A stretch of DNA of 64,000 bases, from contig NZ_JAPSKV010000004.1 in assembly GCF_031181385.1 (NCBI RefSeq), positions 62,001-126,000 of the forward strand, written 5' to 3'. Each line of letters starts with the position of its first letter. The stretch's first letter is position 1. Below, in pieces: positions 38,126 through 46,648 of this stretch. A program made the position numbers and the translations under genes. The stretch is from Fredinandcohnia onubensis (GTDB taxonomy: Bacteria; Bacillota; Bacilli; Bacillales; Bacillaceae_L). The notes below the pieces were generated by a model. The model saw nothing but the letters and a program-made list of their open reading frames with translations. It did not search any database and had not been told where the DNA came from.

Positions 38126-39280
38126 TTATCTCCTCCCATATTTTCGGAAGATATAATACAATCCACCGAGTACTCCAAGTATAATCAGGATTGCAACTGC
38201 ACCCCATAAGGTTGATGTTTCAACGGATACACGGAAAGTTGCATCAGAGGATGCTTCTGCTGCTGATGCGCTAAATGTTGTGACATAATCCCCTGCAATT
38301 GCTTCATCAGGTGCAGTAATGGTAGCTTTTACGGTTTTTGATTCACCAGGCTTTAGTTCAGGGATTGAACTAGTATCAAACTCGGTTTCCCATTTTGGAG
38401 GCGTGTTGGATGTAATATTTACATCAAGTAATGGAGCTGTACCTGTATTTTTTATGACAAGATCAACAACTCGACTATCTCCTGCTGTTATATCCGTACT
38501 TAAATTTCCTGTTGGAGTACTGATTTCAATTCCATACGAACCAGTTATAACAGCTTCTAAAGTTATTTCTGCTGATGTGCTACCTGTTGATGCACTTATT
38601 GGAATTTTAAATGACCCTGCTTCAACTTTTTCAGGGGGTGTAACTTCAACTGTTATATCTTTTGATTCATTTGGTTCAATGGTAATGGAAGAAATGGAAT
38701 CAGAACCTGATTTGAAACGAACTCCCCAGCCTTTATCGGCCGCCGAACTTAGTGCGTAATTTTGTTGTTCGGCTGTCCGATTTCGTAGTTTTAAAGTATA
38801 AGTGAAATTCGAATCAGCATGCCCTTGTAAATTTTTTTGGTCAGAAGTTAGCTCGGATTCAAAGGAGCCTTGCTCGGACAGAGTAATAAGCAATGGGAGC
38901 TTACTATTACTACCGTTATCTGAAGCCACGAGGTTGAAGCGATAATCGGCTTTTTTAGCATTTAAGGGGATACTAATATCAACATTTAGAGTCTCCTCAC
39001 TATTTCCTTTAACAGAAAGTTCACGTATATCCCTTCCACCAGAAGTGATTGAATAATCCCAACCCTTTGGAATGTTTTCAAAATCAAAAGACATGTTTTG
39101 AATGCTTGATCCAGTATTTGTTACATTTACTGAGTAAGTAATCGTTTCCCCCGGAGTTGCTGATAGCCCGGTATAGGGCGTGAATAATGTAACATTTTCA
39201 ACAGCGTGAACTTTTCCTACATTCATAAGTGCCATAAAAAGTACAATAAAGGAAAAAATACAAATCATTTTTTTGTTCAT
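38126..39280 (-). CDS. Exported, membrane-anchored NEW3-repeat protein
   Basis: The 384-residue protein has a signal peptide (MNKKMICIFSFIVLFMALM, cut near VHA), about three Ig-like NEW3 domains of roughly 100 residues (each with a PGET or PGES turn, NTG and PKGW-like segment), and a C-terminal transmembrane helix (LWGAVAILIILGVLGGLYYIF) followed by a basic tail. It is therefore displayed outside the cell on a single anchor. NEW3 domains are predicted beta-sandwich binding modules of unknown ligand. First gene of the operon with the ABC ATPase and permease. The ATG follows AGGAGG. Confidence 0.82.
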   Translation of the reverse strand: MNKKMICIFSFIVLFMALMNVGKVHAVENVTLFTPYTGLSATPGETITYSVNVTNTGSSIQNMSFDFENIPKGWDYSITSGGRDIRELSVKGNSEETLNVDISIPLNAKKADYRFNLVASDNGSNSKLPLLITLSEQGSFESELTSDQKNLQGHADSNFTYTLKLRNRTAEQQNYALSSAADKGWGVRFKSGSDSISSITIEPNESKDITVEVTPPEKVEAGSFKIPISASTGSTSAEITLEAVITGSYGIEISTPTGNLSTDITAGDSRVVDLVIKNTGTAPLLDVNITSNTPPKWETEFDTSSIPELKPGESKTVKATITAPDEAIAGDYVTTFSASAAEASSDATFRVSVETSTLWGAVAILIILGVLGGLYYIFRKYGRR

Positions 39281-39299
39281 CTTATAAACCTCCTAAATT

Positions 39300-39322
39300 T
39301 TTTTCGTACTTGATACGAGAAA
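39300..39322. promoter_or_regulatory. Palindrome upstream of the NEW3 operon
   Basis: Arms tttttcgta and tacgagaaa with a 5-bp centre form a near-perfect inverted repeat 20 bp before the NEW3 start, in the 117-bp gap shared with the divergent sigma gene. It could be an operator or an RNA hairpin. No clear ECF -35 AAC element is visible beside it. Confidence 0.35.
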
Positions 39323-39397
39323 AATGGTCAAATGGATTTATATTTTCGAAAAAAATTTGTAAAATTTAATTAAAAGATTAAATCTGAGGCGATTACT

Positions 39398-39979
39398 ATG
39401 GACCAAAATCAGGAAAGTATTCAATTATTGAAAAGAGTTCAAAATGGTTCTCGAATAGCTTTCGACCTTTTTTATGAAAAGCATTATTCGTTTGTATTAA
39501 ACATTGCATTACACATTATCGGAGACCATATCGAAGCAGAGGATGTAAGTCATGATGTTTTCCTAGAGGTATTTCAAAAGCCAAAACAATATAACCCTTC
39601 AAAAGGGAGTGTAAAAGCATGGCTTGCGGTAAAAACCAAAAGTCGTTCATTGGATCGATTGCGTAAAAAAAGGCCTGTTCTAATGAACCGACTAGAAAGC
39701 ATTTTAACTAAGAATGAAAAGGGAGCGGATCTTCATTTTCTATCAGAATTACAGAATAATATTATTATAGATGCTCTAGATCATCTGCCAAATGAACAGC
39801 GAGAAGCACTTATCCGTTCTTATTTTCAGGGAGAAACACATAAAGAGATTGCAAACTCGATGGAAAAACCATTAGGATCAGTTAAATCTTTAATCCGTTA
39901 TGGGATTCAAAATCTTCGAAAGCAAAAACTCTTACTACATTGGATGGAATCTAGTGGTGGTGATAAACATAATGGATAA
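39398..39979 (+). CDS. ECF-type RNA polymerase sigma factor
   Basis: The 193-residue protein has sigma region 2 (about 12-80; FDLFYEKHYSFVLNIA and the -10-recognition HIEAEDVSHDVFLEVF) and region 4 (about 128-180; LDHLPNEQREALIRSYFQGETHKEIA, helix-turn-helix). With the downstream RskA-like gene it belongs to the SigK/RskA class of ECF sigma factors. The ATG at 39398 is preceded by GAGGCG. It overlaps the anti-sigma gene by 8 bp and is divergent from the NEW3-ABC operon, a plausible target. The inducing signal is unknown. Confidence 0.88.
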   Translation: MDQNQESIQLLKRVQNGSRIAFDLFYEKHYSFVLNIALHIIGDHIEAEDVSHDVFLEVFQKPKQYNPSKGSVKAWLAVKTKSRSLDRLRKKRPVLMNRLESILTKNEKGADLHFLSELQNNIIIDALDHLPNEQREALIRSYFQGETHKEIANSMEKPLGSVKSLIRYGIQNLRKQKLLLHWMESSGGDKHNG

Positions 39980-40673
39980 ACATGTACCAGAACAAAAATT
40001 AATTGATTTTACATTAGGTCAATTAAATGAAGTTGAACATAACTGGATTAAAACACATGTGGATAAATGTACTCTTTGTTATGAAAAAATGAATAATTGG
40101 GAAGTTATTTTAAATAAAGATTCGATACACGTTAAATCTAGTTTAGATAACAAGGAAGAGCTCTGGAATAAGATTCGTAAAAATAATAAAGCGCAGAAAA
40201 TACCACCAAAACTCTTGCTTAAACTTGGTAGTGTAGCAGTAATTCTATCATTGGTATTAGTTACGACAAATTTATATATTAGTCAAAATAACAAGGTTTC
40301 AATGGTGGATTATCAAGAACGCGAGGCAAAAAAACTTATAAGTAAGCCGGATACAAAACAGTTGAATATTATACCTCTCTCCCATAGTGGAAACATAAAC
40401 GGGGATATATGGATAAATAGCTTAACAAAAGAAATGCTCATTGAAATAAACGGTCTTGCAAATCTGGATAATCATGATTATCAGTTATGGATTATTTATG
40501 AAAATGATGATATGCAGGGAGCAATAATTCCAAATGAAAATGGTTCATCGAAAGTATACTTACGTGGAATGGATATCCACAAATTTAAAATGATAAAAGC
40601 CAGTGTTGAGCCCAAGGGAGGAAGTTTATATCCGACAGGACCAGAAACATTCTTTGTAGAATTAAAGGATTAA
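39972..40673 (+). CDS. RskA-type zinc anti-sigma factor
   Basis: The 233-residue protein has an N-terminal zinc anti-sigma domain with HVDKCTLC (H-x3-C-x2-C, about 33-40), a transmembrane helix (about 87-107, LGSVAVILSLVLVTTNLYI) and an extracytoplasmic RskA C-terminal domain (GDIWINSLTKEMLIEINGL ... YPTGPETFFVELKD). It should hold the sigma factor at the membrane until regulated proteolysis or a ligand releases it. The ATG at 39972 overlaps the sigma gene by 8 bp; the upstream frame is a shadow of sigma. Confidence 0.88.
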   Translation: MDKHVPEQKLIDFTLGQLNEVEHNWIKTHVDKCTLCYEKMNNWEVILNKDSIHVKSSLDNKEELWNKIRKNNKAQKIPPKLLLKLGSVAVILSLVLVTTNLYISQNNKVSMVDYQEREAKKLISKPDTKQLNIIPLSHSGNINGDIWINSLTKEMLIEINGLANLDNHDYQLWIIYENDDMQGAIIPNENGSSKVYLRGMDIHKFKMIKASVEPKGGSLYPTGPETFFVELKD

Positions 40674-40704
40674 ATATAAAAATAGATGGGTGAGATGAGT
40701 TAAA

Positions 40705-42294
40705 ATGGGATCCTTGTGGACAGGTGGAAGAATATACACCATGGAACATGAAAAAGATGTGGTTGAGGCAGTTTTCGTAGAAGGCGGTATGATTGTTGCT
40801 ACTGGATCAAAAATAGATTTGGAAAAACGATATAAAGAAAGAATTTCGAAGCTAATTGATTTAAAAGGGCATACGATGCTTCCAGGATTTGTTGATAGTC
40901 ATATGCATCTCATTGGCCATGGGGAAAAATTAATGAAACTGGATTTTTCGGAGATGAAAACCTCCCAAGAAATTTCGGATTCCATACAAGAGTATGTAAA
41001 AGATAAACCTGAAGGCGAGTGGATTATTGGAGAAGGATGGAACGAAAACCAGCTTCCAGATCGAAAGATTTTTCATCGTTATGAGTTGGATGAACTCTCG
41101 CCTCATAATCCACTATTGTTAAAAAGAATTTGCCGACATGCAGTTGTCGTGAATACTAAGGCACTCGAATTGGCTGGTATAACAGATAATACCCCGAACC
41201 CTGAGGGTGGCATTATTGTTAGAGACGCAAATGGACATGCTACAGGTTATTTATTAGATCAGGCTCAGGAACTCGTAAAAAATGTGATTCCGCAGGTGGC
41301 AGAAGACTACATTCAAAATGCGCTTCGTTTATCCATCGGGGATTGTCTGAGTAAAGGTCTTGTTGGTGGACATACAGAGGATTTAAATTACTACGGGGGA
41401 TTTGAGCGAACATATAGAGGATTTCAAAAGGTCATCAAAGAAGATGGAATCAAATTTAGAACAAATCTTTTAGTTCATCATGAAGCTGTTGATGCCATGC
41501 ACCGTTTAGGATATTCATATGGTGATGGGGACGATCTCGTTGAGCTTGGCGCGATGAAAATTTTTGCAGATGGCTCACTTGGTGGTAGAACGGCATTGTT
41601 AAGTCATCCTTATAATGATTCGCCTGAAACGTCTGGTGTAGCGATTCACTCATTAGACGGCCTCAAAACACTTGTTCAAAAGGCTAGAAGTTATAAGATG
41701 CCGATTGCCATCCATGCGATTGGTGACCTCGCTTTTGAATATGTATTGGATGCAATTGAGGAATTACCGCCATTACCAAATCAACGAGATCGTCTGATTC
41801 ACGCCCAAATATTAAGAAAAGAGCTAATCAACCGCGCAAAACAGTTGCCTCTTATTCTTGATATTCAGCCAAGATTCGTAGTGTCAGATTTTCCGTGGGT
41901 AGTTGAAAGAATTGGCGAAATGAATATGGAATATTGCTATGCATGGAAGACCTTATTACAAGAAGGCTTACATTGCGCAGGTGGGTCAGATGCTCCAATT
42001 GAACCTATTGATCCCCTTCTTGGTATACATGCAGCTGTGACAAGAAGGAAACCGGGAGGAGAAGAGATATACATGCCCGAGCAAAAACTCACAGTCTTCG
42101 AGGCTGTACAATTATTTACCACAGGAAGTGCATATGCAATTAGAAAAGAAGAGTGTATGGGGAAGATTGCACCTGGGTTTAAAGCTGACTTTACCATACT
42201 CGATCAAGATATTTTTCATATAAAAGAAGATGAGATTCTTGATACTAATGTGACGATGACTGTTGTAGACGATACAATCATGTATGAAAAATAA
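40705..42294 (+). CDS. ytcJ: Amidohydrolase-family protein YtcJ
   Basis: The 529-residue metal-dependent hydrolase has the amidohydrolase metal motif GFVDSHMHLIGHG (HxH), later AIHAIGD and GGSDAPIEP with the catalytic Asp, and C-terminal GKIAPGFKADFTILD of the beta-sandwich. The family (YtcJ-like) includes N-substituted formamide deformylases and predicted exoenzymes; the substrate is unknown. It begins 31 bp after the anti-sigma gene with no terminator between, so read-through from the sigma operon is possible. In B. subtilis ytcJ lies close to ytcI. Confidence 0.85.
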   Translation: MGSLWTGGRIYTMEHEKDVVEAVFVEGGMIVATGSKIDLEKRYKERISKLIDLKGHTMLPGFVDSHMHLIGHGEKLMKLDFSEMKTSQEISDSIQEYVKDKPEGEWIIGEGWNENQLPDRKIFHRYELDELSPHNPLLLKRICRHAVVVNTKALELAGITDNTPNPEGGIIVRDANGHATGYLLDQAQELVKNVIPQVAEDYIQNALRLSIGDCLSKGLVGGHTEDLNYYGGFERTYRGFQKVIKEDGIKFRTNLLVHHEAVDAMHRLGYSYGDGDDLVELGAMKIFADGSLGGRTALLSHPYNDSPETSGVAIHSLDGLKTLVQKARSYKMPIAIHAIGDLAFEYVLDAIEELPPLPNQRDRLIHAQILRKELINRAKQLPLILDIQPRFVVSDFPWVVERIGEMNMEYCYAWKTLLQEGLHCAGGSDAPIEPIDPLLGIHAAVTRRKPGGEEIYMPEQKLTVFEAVQLFTTGSAYAIRKEECMGKIAPGFKADFTILDQDIFHIKEDEILDTNVTMTVVDDTIMYEK

Positions 42295-42298
42295 TGAC

Positions 42299-42322
42299 AA
42301 GACCAAGCACTAGCTTGGTCTT
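42299..42322. terminator. Hairpin between ytcJ and nadK
   Basis: A 10-bp perfect stem (aagaccaagc / gcttggtctt) with loop acta separates the convergent genes; T-runs are weak on both sides. Confidence 0.6.
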
Positions 42323-42327
42323 CATAG

Positions 42328-43125
42328 TTATAAAAAGGTACGTTTCACCTTTTCCCAGAAAGAATTATCCTTTAATTTTACCGTTTTAATTCTTTTTTCA
42401 CTCAACTGAATGTCGATTTGCTTTACATTGCGGATGCTGAGTGCTTCATTATCCATACCGATTGTAGGAAAATCATTACCATCTTGGACATCACGTAAAG
42501 TTAATTTTTTCGTGCCACTTAAAATAAACGGTGAACCTAGTGTACGATATTGGTTATTATTTAAGGATGCAAGTTCTGTGACCTGCATACAAGGAAGCAG
42601 TGGGTCAACAACAGCACCTCTAACTGATTTATTATACGCAGTGCTGCCAGTTGGCGTTGATATAATCATTCCATCTCCTCGGAACGTTTCGAAATGCAAG
42701 TCATCAATATACACTTCCAACACAAAAGTTTTTATGATTCCGGAACGGATGGAACATTCATTTAAACAATAAAATGAAGGATTATCATCAACCTTCACCT
42801 CAAGGATTGGATAACGGCGAACTTCAATTTTTTCATTTAACATCGCCTCAACCATTTTATCAGTGTCGTCTGCATGGAAATCACAATAAAGGTTTAAAGC
42901 CCCAGTTGTTGAAATCCCAACATACAGACAGTCTTGGCGGAAATTTGTCTTGCGAACTGCCTGAAGGAAAGTACCATCTCCGCCGATACTAACTATGACA
43001 TTAGCTTCTTTGGCATCATCTATAATTCTAAATTGATGCTCTTTTGCAATCTGATTCAGTTTTTCTACATATTCAATAAGTTTATCTTCTTTCCGATAAA
43101 AGAAGTAAACATTTCGACGATCCAT
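42328..43125 (-). CDS. nadK: NAD kinase (YtdI type)
   Basis: NAD kinase phosphorylates NAD to NADP. The 265-residue protein has the GGDGT motif in SIGGDGTFLQAV (about 52-63) and STPTGSTAYNKS (about 148-159), with the NE/D motif CLNECSIRSG. Bacillus has two NAD kinases; location between ytcJ and sppA identifies this as the YtdI (NadK2/PpnKB) type. The ATG at 43125 follows TTGGGAGGT. It stands alone on the minus strand. Confidence 0.93.
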   Translation of the reverse strand: MDRRNVYFFYRKEDKLIEYVEKLNQIAKEHQFRIIDDAKEANVIVSIGGDGTFLQAVRKTNFRQDCLYVGISTTGALNLYCDFHADDTDKMVEAMLNEKIEVRRYPILEVKVDDNPSFYCLNECSIRSGIIKTFVLEVYIDDLHFETFRGDGMIISTPTGSTAYNKSVRGAVVDPLLPCMQVTELASLNNNQYRTLGSPFILSGTKKLTLRDVQDGNDFPTIGMDNEALSIRNVKQIDIQLSEKRIKTVKLKDNSFWEKVKRTFL

Positions 43126-43277
43126 CAAATTACCTCCCAATGATTTTCAAATGATGGCAATAAAGTACATATGTATCTATTTTAGTTTAACAATAAAATG
43201 AAACCATTTTGGATTTGATTCGTATTTATTTTTGAACAATTAGTGAATAGTATCCATAAATTTAGGAGGAAAAAGAA

Positions 43278-44288
43278 ATGAATGGGAAACGATGGGCAGC
43301 TTTAGGGATTGCTGCAGTCATATTTGTATTTTCGATCTTTTTTAATTTTGCAACTAACTTAGCCTCGAAAAATTTCAGTAATTTTTCAGATGAGATTTTG
43401 GGGGCATCAAATGAAGAATTTCTCGAAAATGTTGTAATCGAAGGGAAGGGAATGGATAAGATTTTAGTTCTATCTGTTAATGGAGTGATTCAAGATACAG
43501 GTGATGTAACGTCTTTCTTCCAATCAGCTGGCTATCAACATCAATCATTTTTAAAAATGATTGAAAAAGCGGAAGAGGATAAAACCGTAAAGGGAATTAT
43601 TCTAAAGGTTAATTCACCAGGTGGTGGAGTTGTTGAAAGTGCGGAAATACATAAAAAGTTAACGGATTTAAAAGAAGCTACGGATAAACCAGTTTATGTA
43701 TCGATGGGGGCTATGGCTGCTTCTGGCGGCTACTATATCTCTGCTCCAGCAGATAAAATATTTGCTACACCAGATACAATGACCGGCTCATTAGGAGTTA
43801 TTATGCAAGGGGTTAACTTTAGTGAACTTGCTGAAAAATATGGTGTGAAATTTGAAACTATCAAGAGTGGACCATATAAGGATATCATGTCTTCTTACCG
43901 TGATATGACGGACGAAGAGAGACAAATCATGCAAACAATGGTCGATAATGCGTATCAAGGATTTGTGGATGTAATTGCAGATGGACGTAATATGTCAGAG
44001 TCTGAAGTTCGTAAAATTGCAGACGGACGCATCTATGATGGTAGACAAGCAAAGGAAAATCATTTAATCGATGAATTAGGATACTTTGAGGATGCGGTTG
44101 AAGCAATGAAGAAGGACTATGAACTTGGGGATATTAGTGTTGTTGAGTATACAGCCAATTTTGGTTTTGGATCTCTATTTTCTATGAGTGCAAAAAAAAT
44201 CTTTAGTGATGACATCGAAATGGCAACCATGGTTCATTTATTATCACAGCCAAATTCACCTAGAATGATGTATTTGTACGCAGAATAG
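43278..44288 (+). CDS. sppA: Signal peptide peptidase SppA
   Basis: SppA degrades cleaved signal peptides at the membrane and in Bacillus protects against some antimicrobial peptides. The 336-residue protein has an N-terminal anchor ([20 protein letters not shown]) and a ClpP/crotonase-like fold with the nucleophile Ser in [12 protein letters not shown] (about 150) and the general-base Lys in SGPYKDIMS (about 202). The ATG follows AGGAGG. It is followed 12 bp later by yteJ, as in B. subtilis yteI-yteJ. Confidence 0.93.
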   Translation: MNGKRWAALGIAAVIFVFSIFFNFATNLASKNFSNFSDEILGASNEEFLENVVIEGKGMDKILVLSVNGVIQDTGDVTSFFQSAGYQHQSFLKMIEKAEEDKTVKGIILKVNSPGGGVVESAEIHKKLTDLKEATDKPVYVSMGAMAASGGYYISAPADKIFATPDTMTGSLGVIMQGVNFSELAEKYGVKFETIKSGPYKDIMSSYRDMTDEERQIMQTMVDNAYQGFVDVIADGRNMSESEVRKIADGRIYDGRQAKENHLIDELGYFEDAVEAMKKDYELGDISVVEYTANFGFGSLFSMSAKKIFSDDIEMATMVHLLSQPNSPRMMYLYAE

Positions 44289-44300
44289 GGGGGAACTAAA

Positions 44301-44798
44301 TTGAATATGGATCTTACACATGAAGGAGTACAGGGAGATCATTATAGTCCCGATCATACATCCCGTCCAGTTACCAATGTCAAACCTCGCTATGCTGGCT
44401 TTTGGATGCGTTTTTGGGCATATTTATTAGATCTTGTTGTAATTGGAAGTATAAACCGTATCCTTATATATCCAGCATTTAGAGCTTTAGACATTCCATT
44501 ATCTGATAGTGATATGTTTAGTGCAACGTCAATTGCAACGGCTATTGTTTTTTATCTATATTTTGTATTGATGACAAAGTTTTTCAGTCAAACACTTGGG
44601 AAGATGGTGTTTGGAATAAAGGTTGTGACTCTTGAGGAACGACCGCTTACTTGGATGACAGTTCTTTTTAGGGAGCTCATTGGTCGATACATCTCAAAGC
44701 TTTTCTTTATAGGCTATTTAATTGTTGCTTTTCTTCCAAAAAAACAAGGAATTCATGATTTACTTTCAGATACGACTGTTATACATGCATCAAAATAA
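44301..44798 (+). CDS. yteJ: RDD-family membrane protein YteJ
   Basis: The 165-residue protein has a polar N-terminus and an RDD domain with three membrane segments (YAGFWMRFWAYLLDLVVIGSI; ATSIATAIVFYLYFVLM; LFFIGYLIVAFLP), the conserved Arg and Asp in the first helix, and GKMVFGIKVV. The function is unknown, but in B. subtilis it works with SppA, so it is likely its membrane partner or regulator. The TTG at 44301 lies 7 nt after AGGGGGG; ATG 44307 is an alternative. Confidence 0.87.
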   Translation: MNMDLTHEGVQGDHYSPDHTSRPVTNVKPRYAGFWMRFWAYLLDLVVIGSINRILIYPAFRALDIPLSDSDMFSATSIATAIVFYLYFVLMTKFFSQTLGKMVFGIKVVTLEERPLTWMTVLFRELIGRYISKLFFIGYLIVAFLPKKQGIHDLLSDTTVIHASK

Positions 44799-44829
44799 GG
44801 GTGTCCAACATGGACACTCTATTTTTTTT
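44798..44829 (+). terminator. Terminator of sppA-yteJ
   Basis: A 10-bp stem with one G-U pair (44798-44807 / 44811-44820), 3-nt loop, then eight Ts. Confidence 0.85.
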
Positions 44830-44860
44830 ATTAGTACATTACCACAGAACCCCTTTTTAT

Positions 44861-44890
44861 GTATTTTTCACCATCTAGTAGGTGATAACT
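44861..44890 (+). promoter_or_regulatory. SigmaF-type promoter of ytfI-gerW
   Basis: GTATT at 44861-44865, exactly 15 bp, then GGTGATAACT at 44881-44890 fit the forespore SigmaF pattern GYWTA-N15-GGNRANAMTR with three deviations in all. The predicted start is about 18 bp before ytfI. Confidence 0.55.
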
Positions 44891-44914
44891 AAACATTGAA
44901 AGGGAGTGCGTGTC

Positions 44915-45613
44915 ATGAAGTGGCTCTTATTCATTTTATTATTTCTAGTCCTACTAACTTTGCTAATACTGGTATCGAGGCTAAAAATCTATATAGAAGC
45001 AAATCACTTACGGGACGATGACCATATTAAAATAAGATTCAGCATCTGGTTTGGGCTGATAAGATATACGATTAACGTTCCAATGGTCGCTGTTGACAAA
45101 GAGTCCCCGAGAGTTGTTTTTAAAAAGGAACAAAAAGCGAGCGCATCGACTGGTGCAAAAAAGAAAAAAGAGAAATTCTCTGTCAAAAATTTAATATCAG
45201 ATTTAAGTGACACTAAAGTGATTTTAAACAGGGTTGTCGATATGATACCGATCATTAAAAGTTTTTTGAAGAAAATATCGGTCACAAAACTGGAATGGCA
45301 TTCCCATATTGGTGTTGGAGATGCCGCTCATACTGGAGTGCTTACTGGGCTTGGTTGGTCTATTAAAGGAACGATAGTAGGTATGATCAGCCATTACCTC
45401 AATCTGAAAACCCATCCTGATTATTCGATTACGCCTTCATTCCAGTTTGCTGTATCCGAAACAAGTCTAAGATGCATGATTCATTTCCGTATCGGGCATG
45501 CTATGGTAGCAGGAATCAGAGTGATTAAAAGGTGGCGAGGAGGAATACCAAAATTTAGTTCCCCAACCCTCTCAAAGCTCAACGAAACCGATTCGGATAA
45601 AAAATCAGTTTAG
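44915..45613 (+). CDS. ytfI: DUF2953 protein YtfI
   Basis: The 232-residue protein has an N-terminal membrane helix (WLLFILLFLVLLTLLILV) and a beta-rich soluble part containing the DUF2953 signature LEWHSHIGVGDAAHTGVLTG region. The function is unknown; it probably faces the forespore envelope given its likely forespore promoter. The ATG at 44915 is 8 nt after AAAGGGAG. Co-transcribed with gerW 20 bp downstream, as in B. subtilis. Confidence 0.85.
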   Translation: MKWLLFILLFLVLLTLLILVSRLKIYIEANHLRDDDHIKIRFSIWFGLIRYTINVPMVAVDKESPRVVFKKEQKASASTGAKKKKEKFSVKNLISDLSDTKVILNRVVDMIPIIKSFLKKISVTKLEWHSHIGVGDAAHTGVLTGLGWSIKGTIVGMISHYLNLKTHPDYSITPSFQFAVSETSLRCMIHFRIGHAMVAGIRVIKRWRGGIPKFSSPTLSKLNETDSDKKSV

Positions 45614-45633
45614 AATGTCAGGAGGAATTTAAT

Positions 45634-46101
45634 ATGTCTGATCATCCAATACAGGGGTTAATGAAGACCGCAATGGAAAACTTAAAGCAAATGATTGATG
45701 TAAATACAATTATTGGTGACCCTGTTGAAACACCTGATGGGAGCGTGATTTTAACGGTCTCAAAGGTTGGCTTTGGATTTGCTGCAGGAGGTAGTGAGTT
45801 CAAAGGACAAGGTGAGGGTGGAAAAGATAGCGGTGGTGGAGGTGGAGACCAACAGCAACAACAACAGGGCTCCAAACTTCCATTCGGTGGAGGAAGTGGT
45901 GGTGGAGTTTCAATTACACCAATCGCTTTTTTAATTGTTAGTGCAAACGGTGTGAAAATGCTTCATCTTGATGAGAGCACACATTTATATGAAAAACTAC
46001 TTGAATTAGCACCACAGGCTGTTGATAAAATCCAACAAATGTTAAAAAAGAATAACCAAGACCAACAAAATCAAGACAAAAAATCTGATTTTGACATATA
46101 A
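45634..46101 (+). CDS. gerW: Spore germination protein GerW
   Basis: The 155-residue YtfJ-family protein starts HPIQGLMKTAMENLKQMIDVNTIIGDPVE, followed by VSKVGFGFAAGG and, in the middle, a Gly-rich, then Gln-rich flexible stretch (about 60-95), then SITPIAFLIV and an acidic, Gln-rich end. B. subtilis GerW is made in the forespore and is needed for normal alanine-triggered germination. The ATG follows AGGAGG. A terminator lies just downstream. Confidence 0.92.
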   Translation: MSDHPIQGLMKTAMENLKQMIDVNTIIGDPVETPDGSVILTVSKVGFGFAAGGSEFKGQGEGGKDSGGGGGDQQQQQQGSKLPFGGGSGGGVSITPIAFLIVSANGVKMLHLDESTHLYEKLLELAPQAVDKIQQMLKKNNQDQQNQDKKSDFDI

Positions 46102-46111
46102 GAACTTTCGA

Positions 46112-46145
46112 GAGTTAACTGGACACAACAGTTGACTCCTTTTTT
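46112..46145 (+). terminator. Terminator of ytfI-gerW
   Basis: A 9-bp stem with one G-U pair (gagttaact / agttgactc) and a run of Ts. Confidence 0.75.
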
Positions 46146-46170
46146 GTAAGGAATTTAACCAGGGTATAAC

Positions 46171-46418
46171 TGTGATGAAGGACTTTATGTCGTGCGGTCC
46201 TTCATCGAGGTAATGAAGGACTTTATGTTGCGTTCGTCGATTGATGCGGTCCTTCATCGGGCTTATGAAAAGGATTTCGTCCGAGAATTTTAATGCCATT
46301 CCCCTTCATCCGGCTTATGAAGAGGAATCCGCCCAAGATTCTGAGGGTTTTTCCCCTACATCCGACTGATGAAGAGGATTCCGTCTAAGAATCTGAAGGC
46401 AATTCCCTTTCATCCATA
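46171..46418. repeat. Tandem array of degenerate palindromic repeats, 52-bp period
   Basis: Five units each begin ATGAA and end in a CATC complement of that start. Unit starts (the ATG) fall at 46175, 46213, 46265, 46317 and 46369, spacings 38, 52, 52 and 52. Units 1-2 share ATGAAGGACTTTATGT and GCGGTCCTTCATCG; units 3-5 share ATGAARAGGAWTYCGYCYRAGA and an end like TTCCCCTTCATCCG. Unit 1 folds into a perfect 10-bp stem (46174-46183 / 46197-46206). No open reading frame explains it. The flank 46419-46570 is C-rich on the plus strand and contains no recognisable gene. Confidence 0.75.
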
Positions 46419-46580
46419 CCAATAAGATGTTGCCACCTATCCTCATGTCCAGACCCCACTCTACTGACCCACACCCACACAAAAAACGGCGCCTAATTCC
46501 CACATCACTCGGCTCCAGAAACTAATTTTAATACCCGACTAAACACAAGGGCTTACTTAACAATATATAGATGCAAATAA

Positions 46581-46609
46581 TTGCAATTGTGGGAGATAAA
46601 AGATATGAT
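46581..46609 (+). promoter_or_regulatory. SigmaA promoter of tpx
   Basis: TTGCAA at 46581-46586 and TATGAT at 46604-46609 with a 17-bp spacer, 39 bp before the tpx start. Confidence 0.65.
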
Positions 46610-46648
46610 TTACACTGTACATATAAATTTAAGGAGGATTTTGGTAAA

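Noticed and set aside
45800-45920. Gly/Gln codon repeat in gerW as a frameshift or expansion
   Set aside because: The flexible Gly-rich centre is normal for the GerW family and the frame is intact.
46042-46299. 85-residue minus-strand frame over the gerW end and repeats
   Set aside because: Overlaps gerW, its terminator and the repeat array; no ribosome site.
46171-46418. CRISPR array
   Set aside because: The units are degenerate, contain no constant repeat/variable spacer pattern and no cas genes are present.
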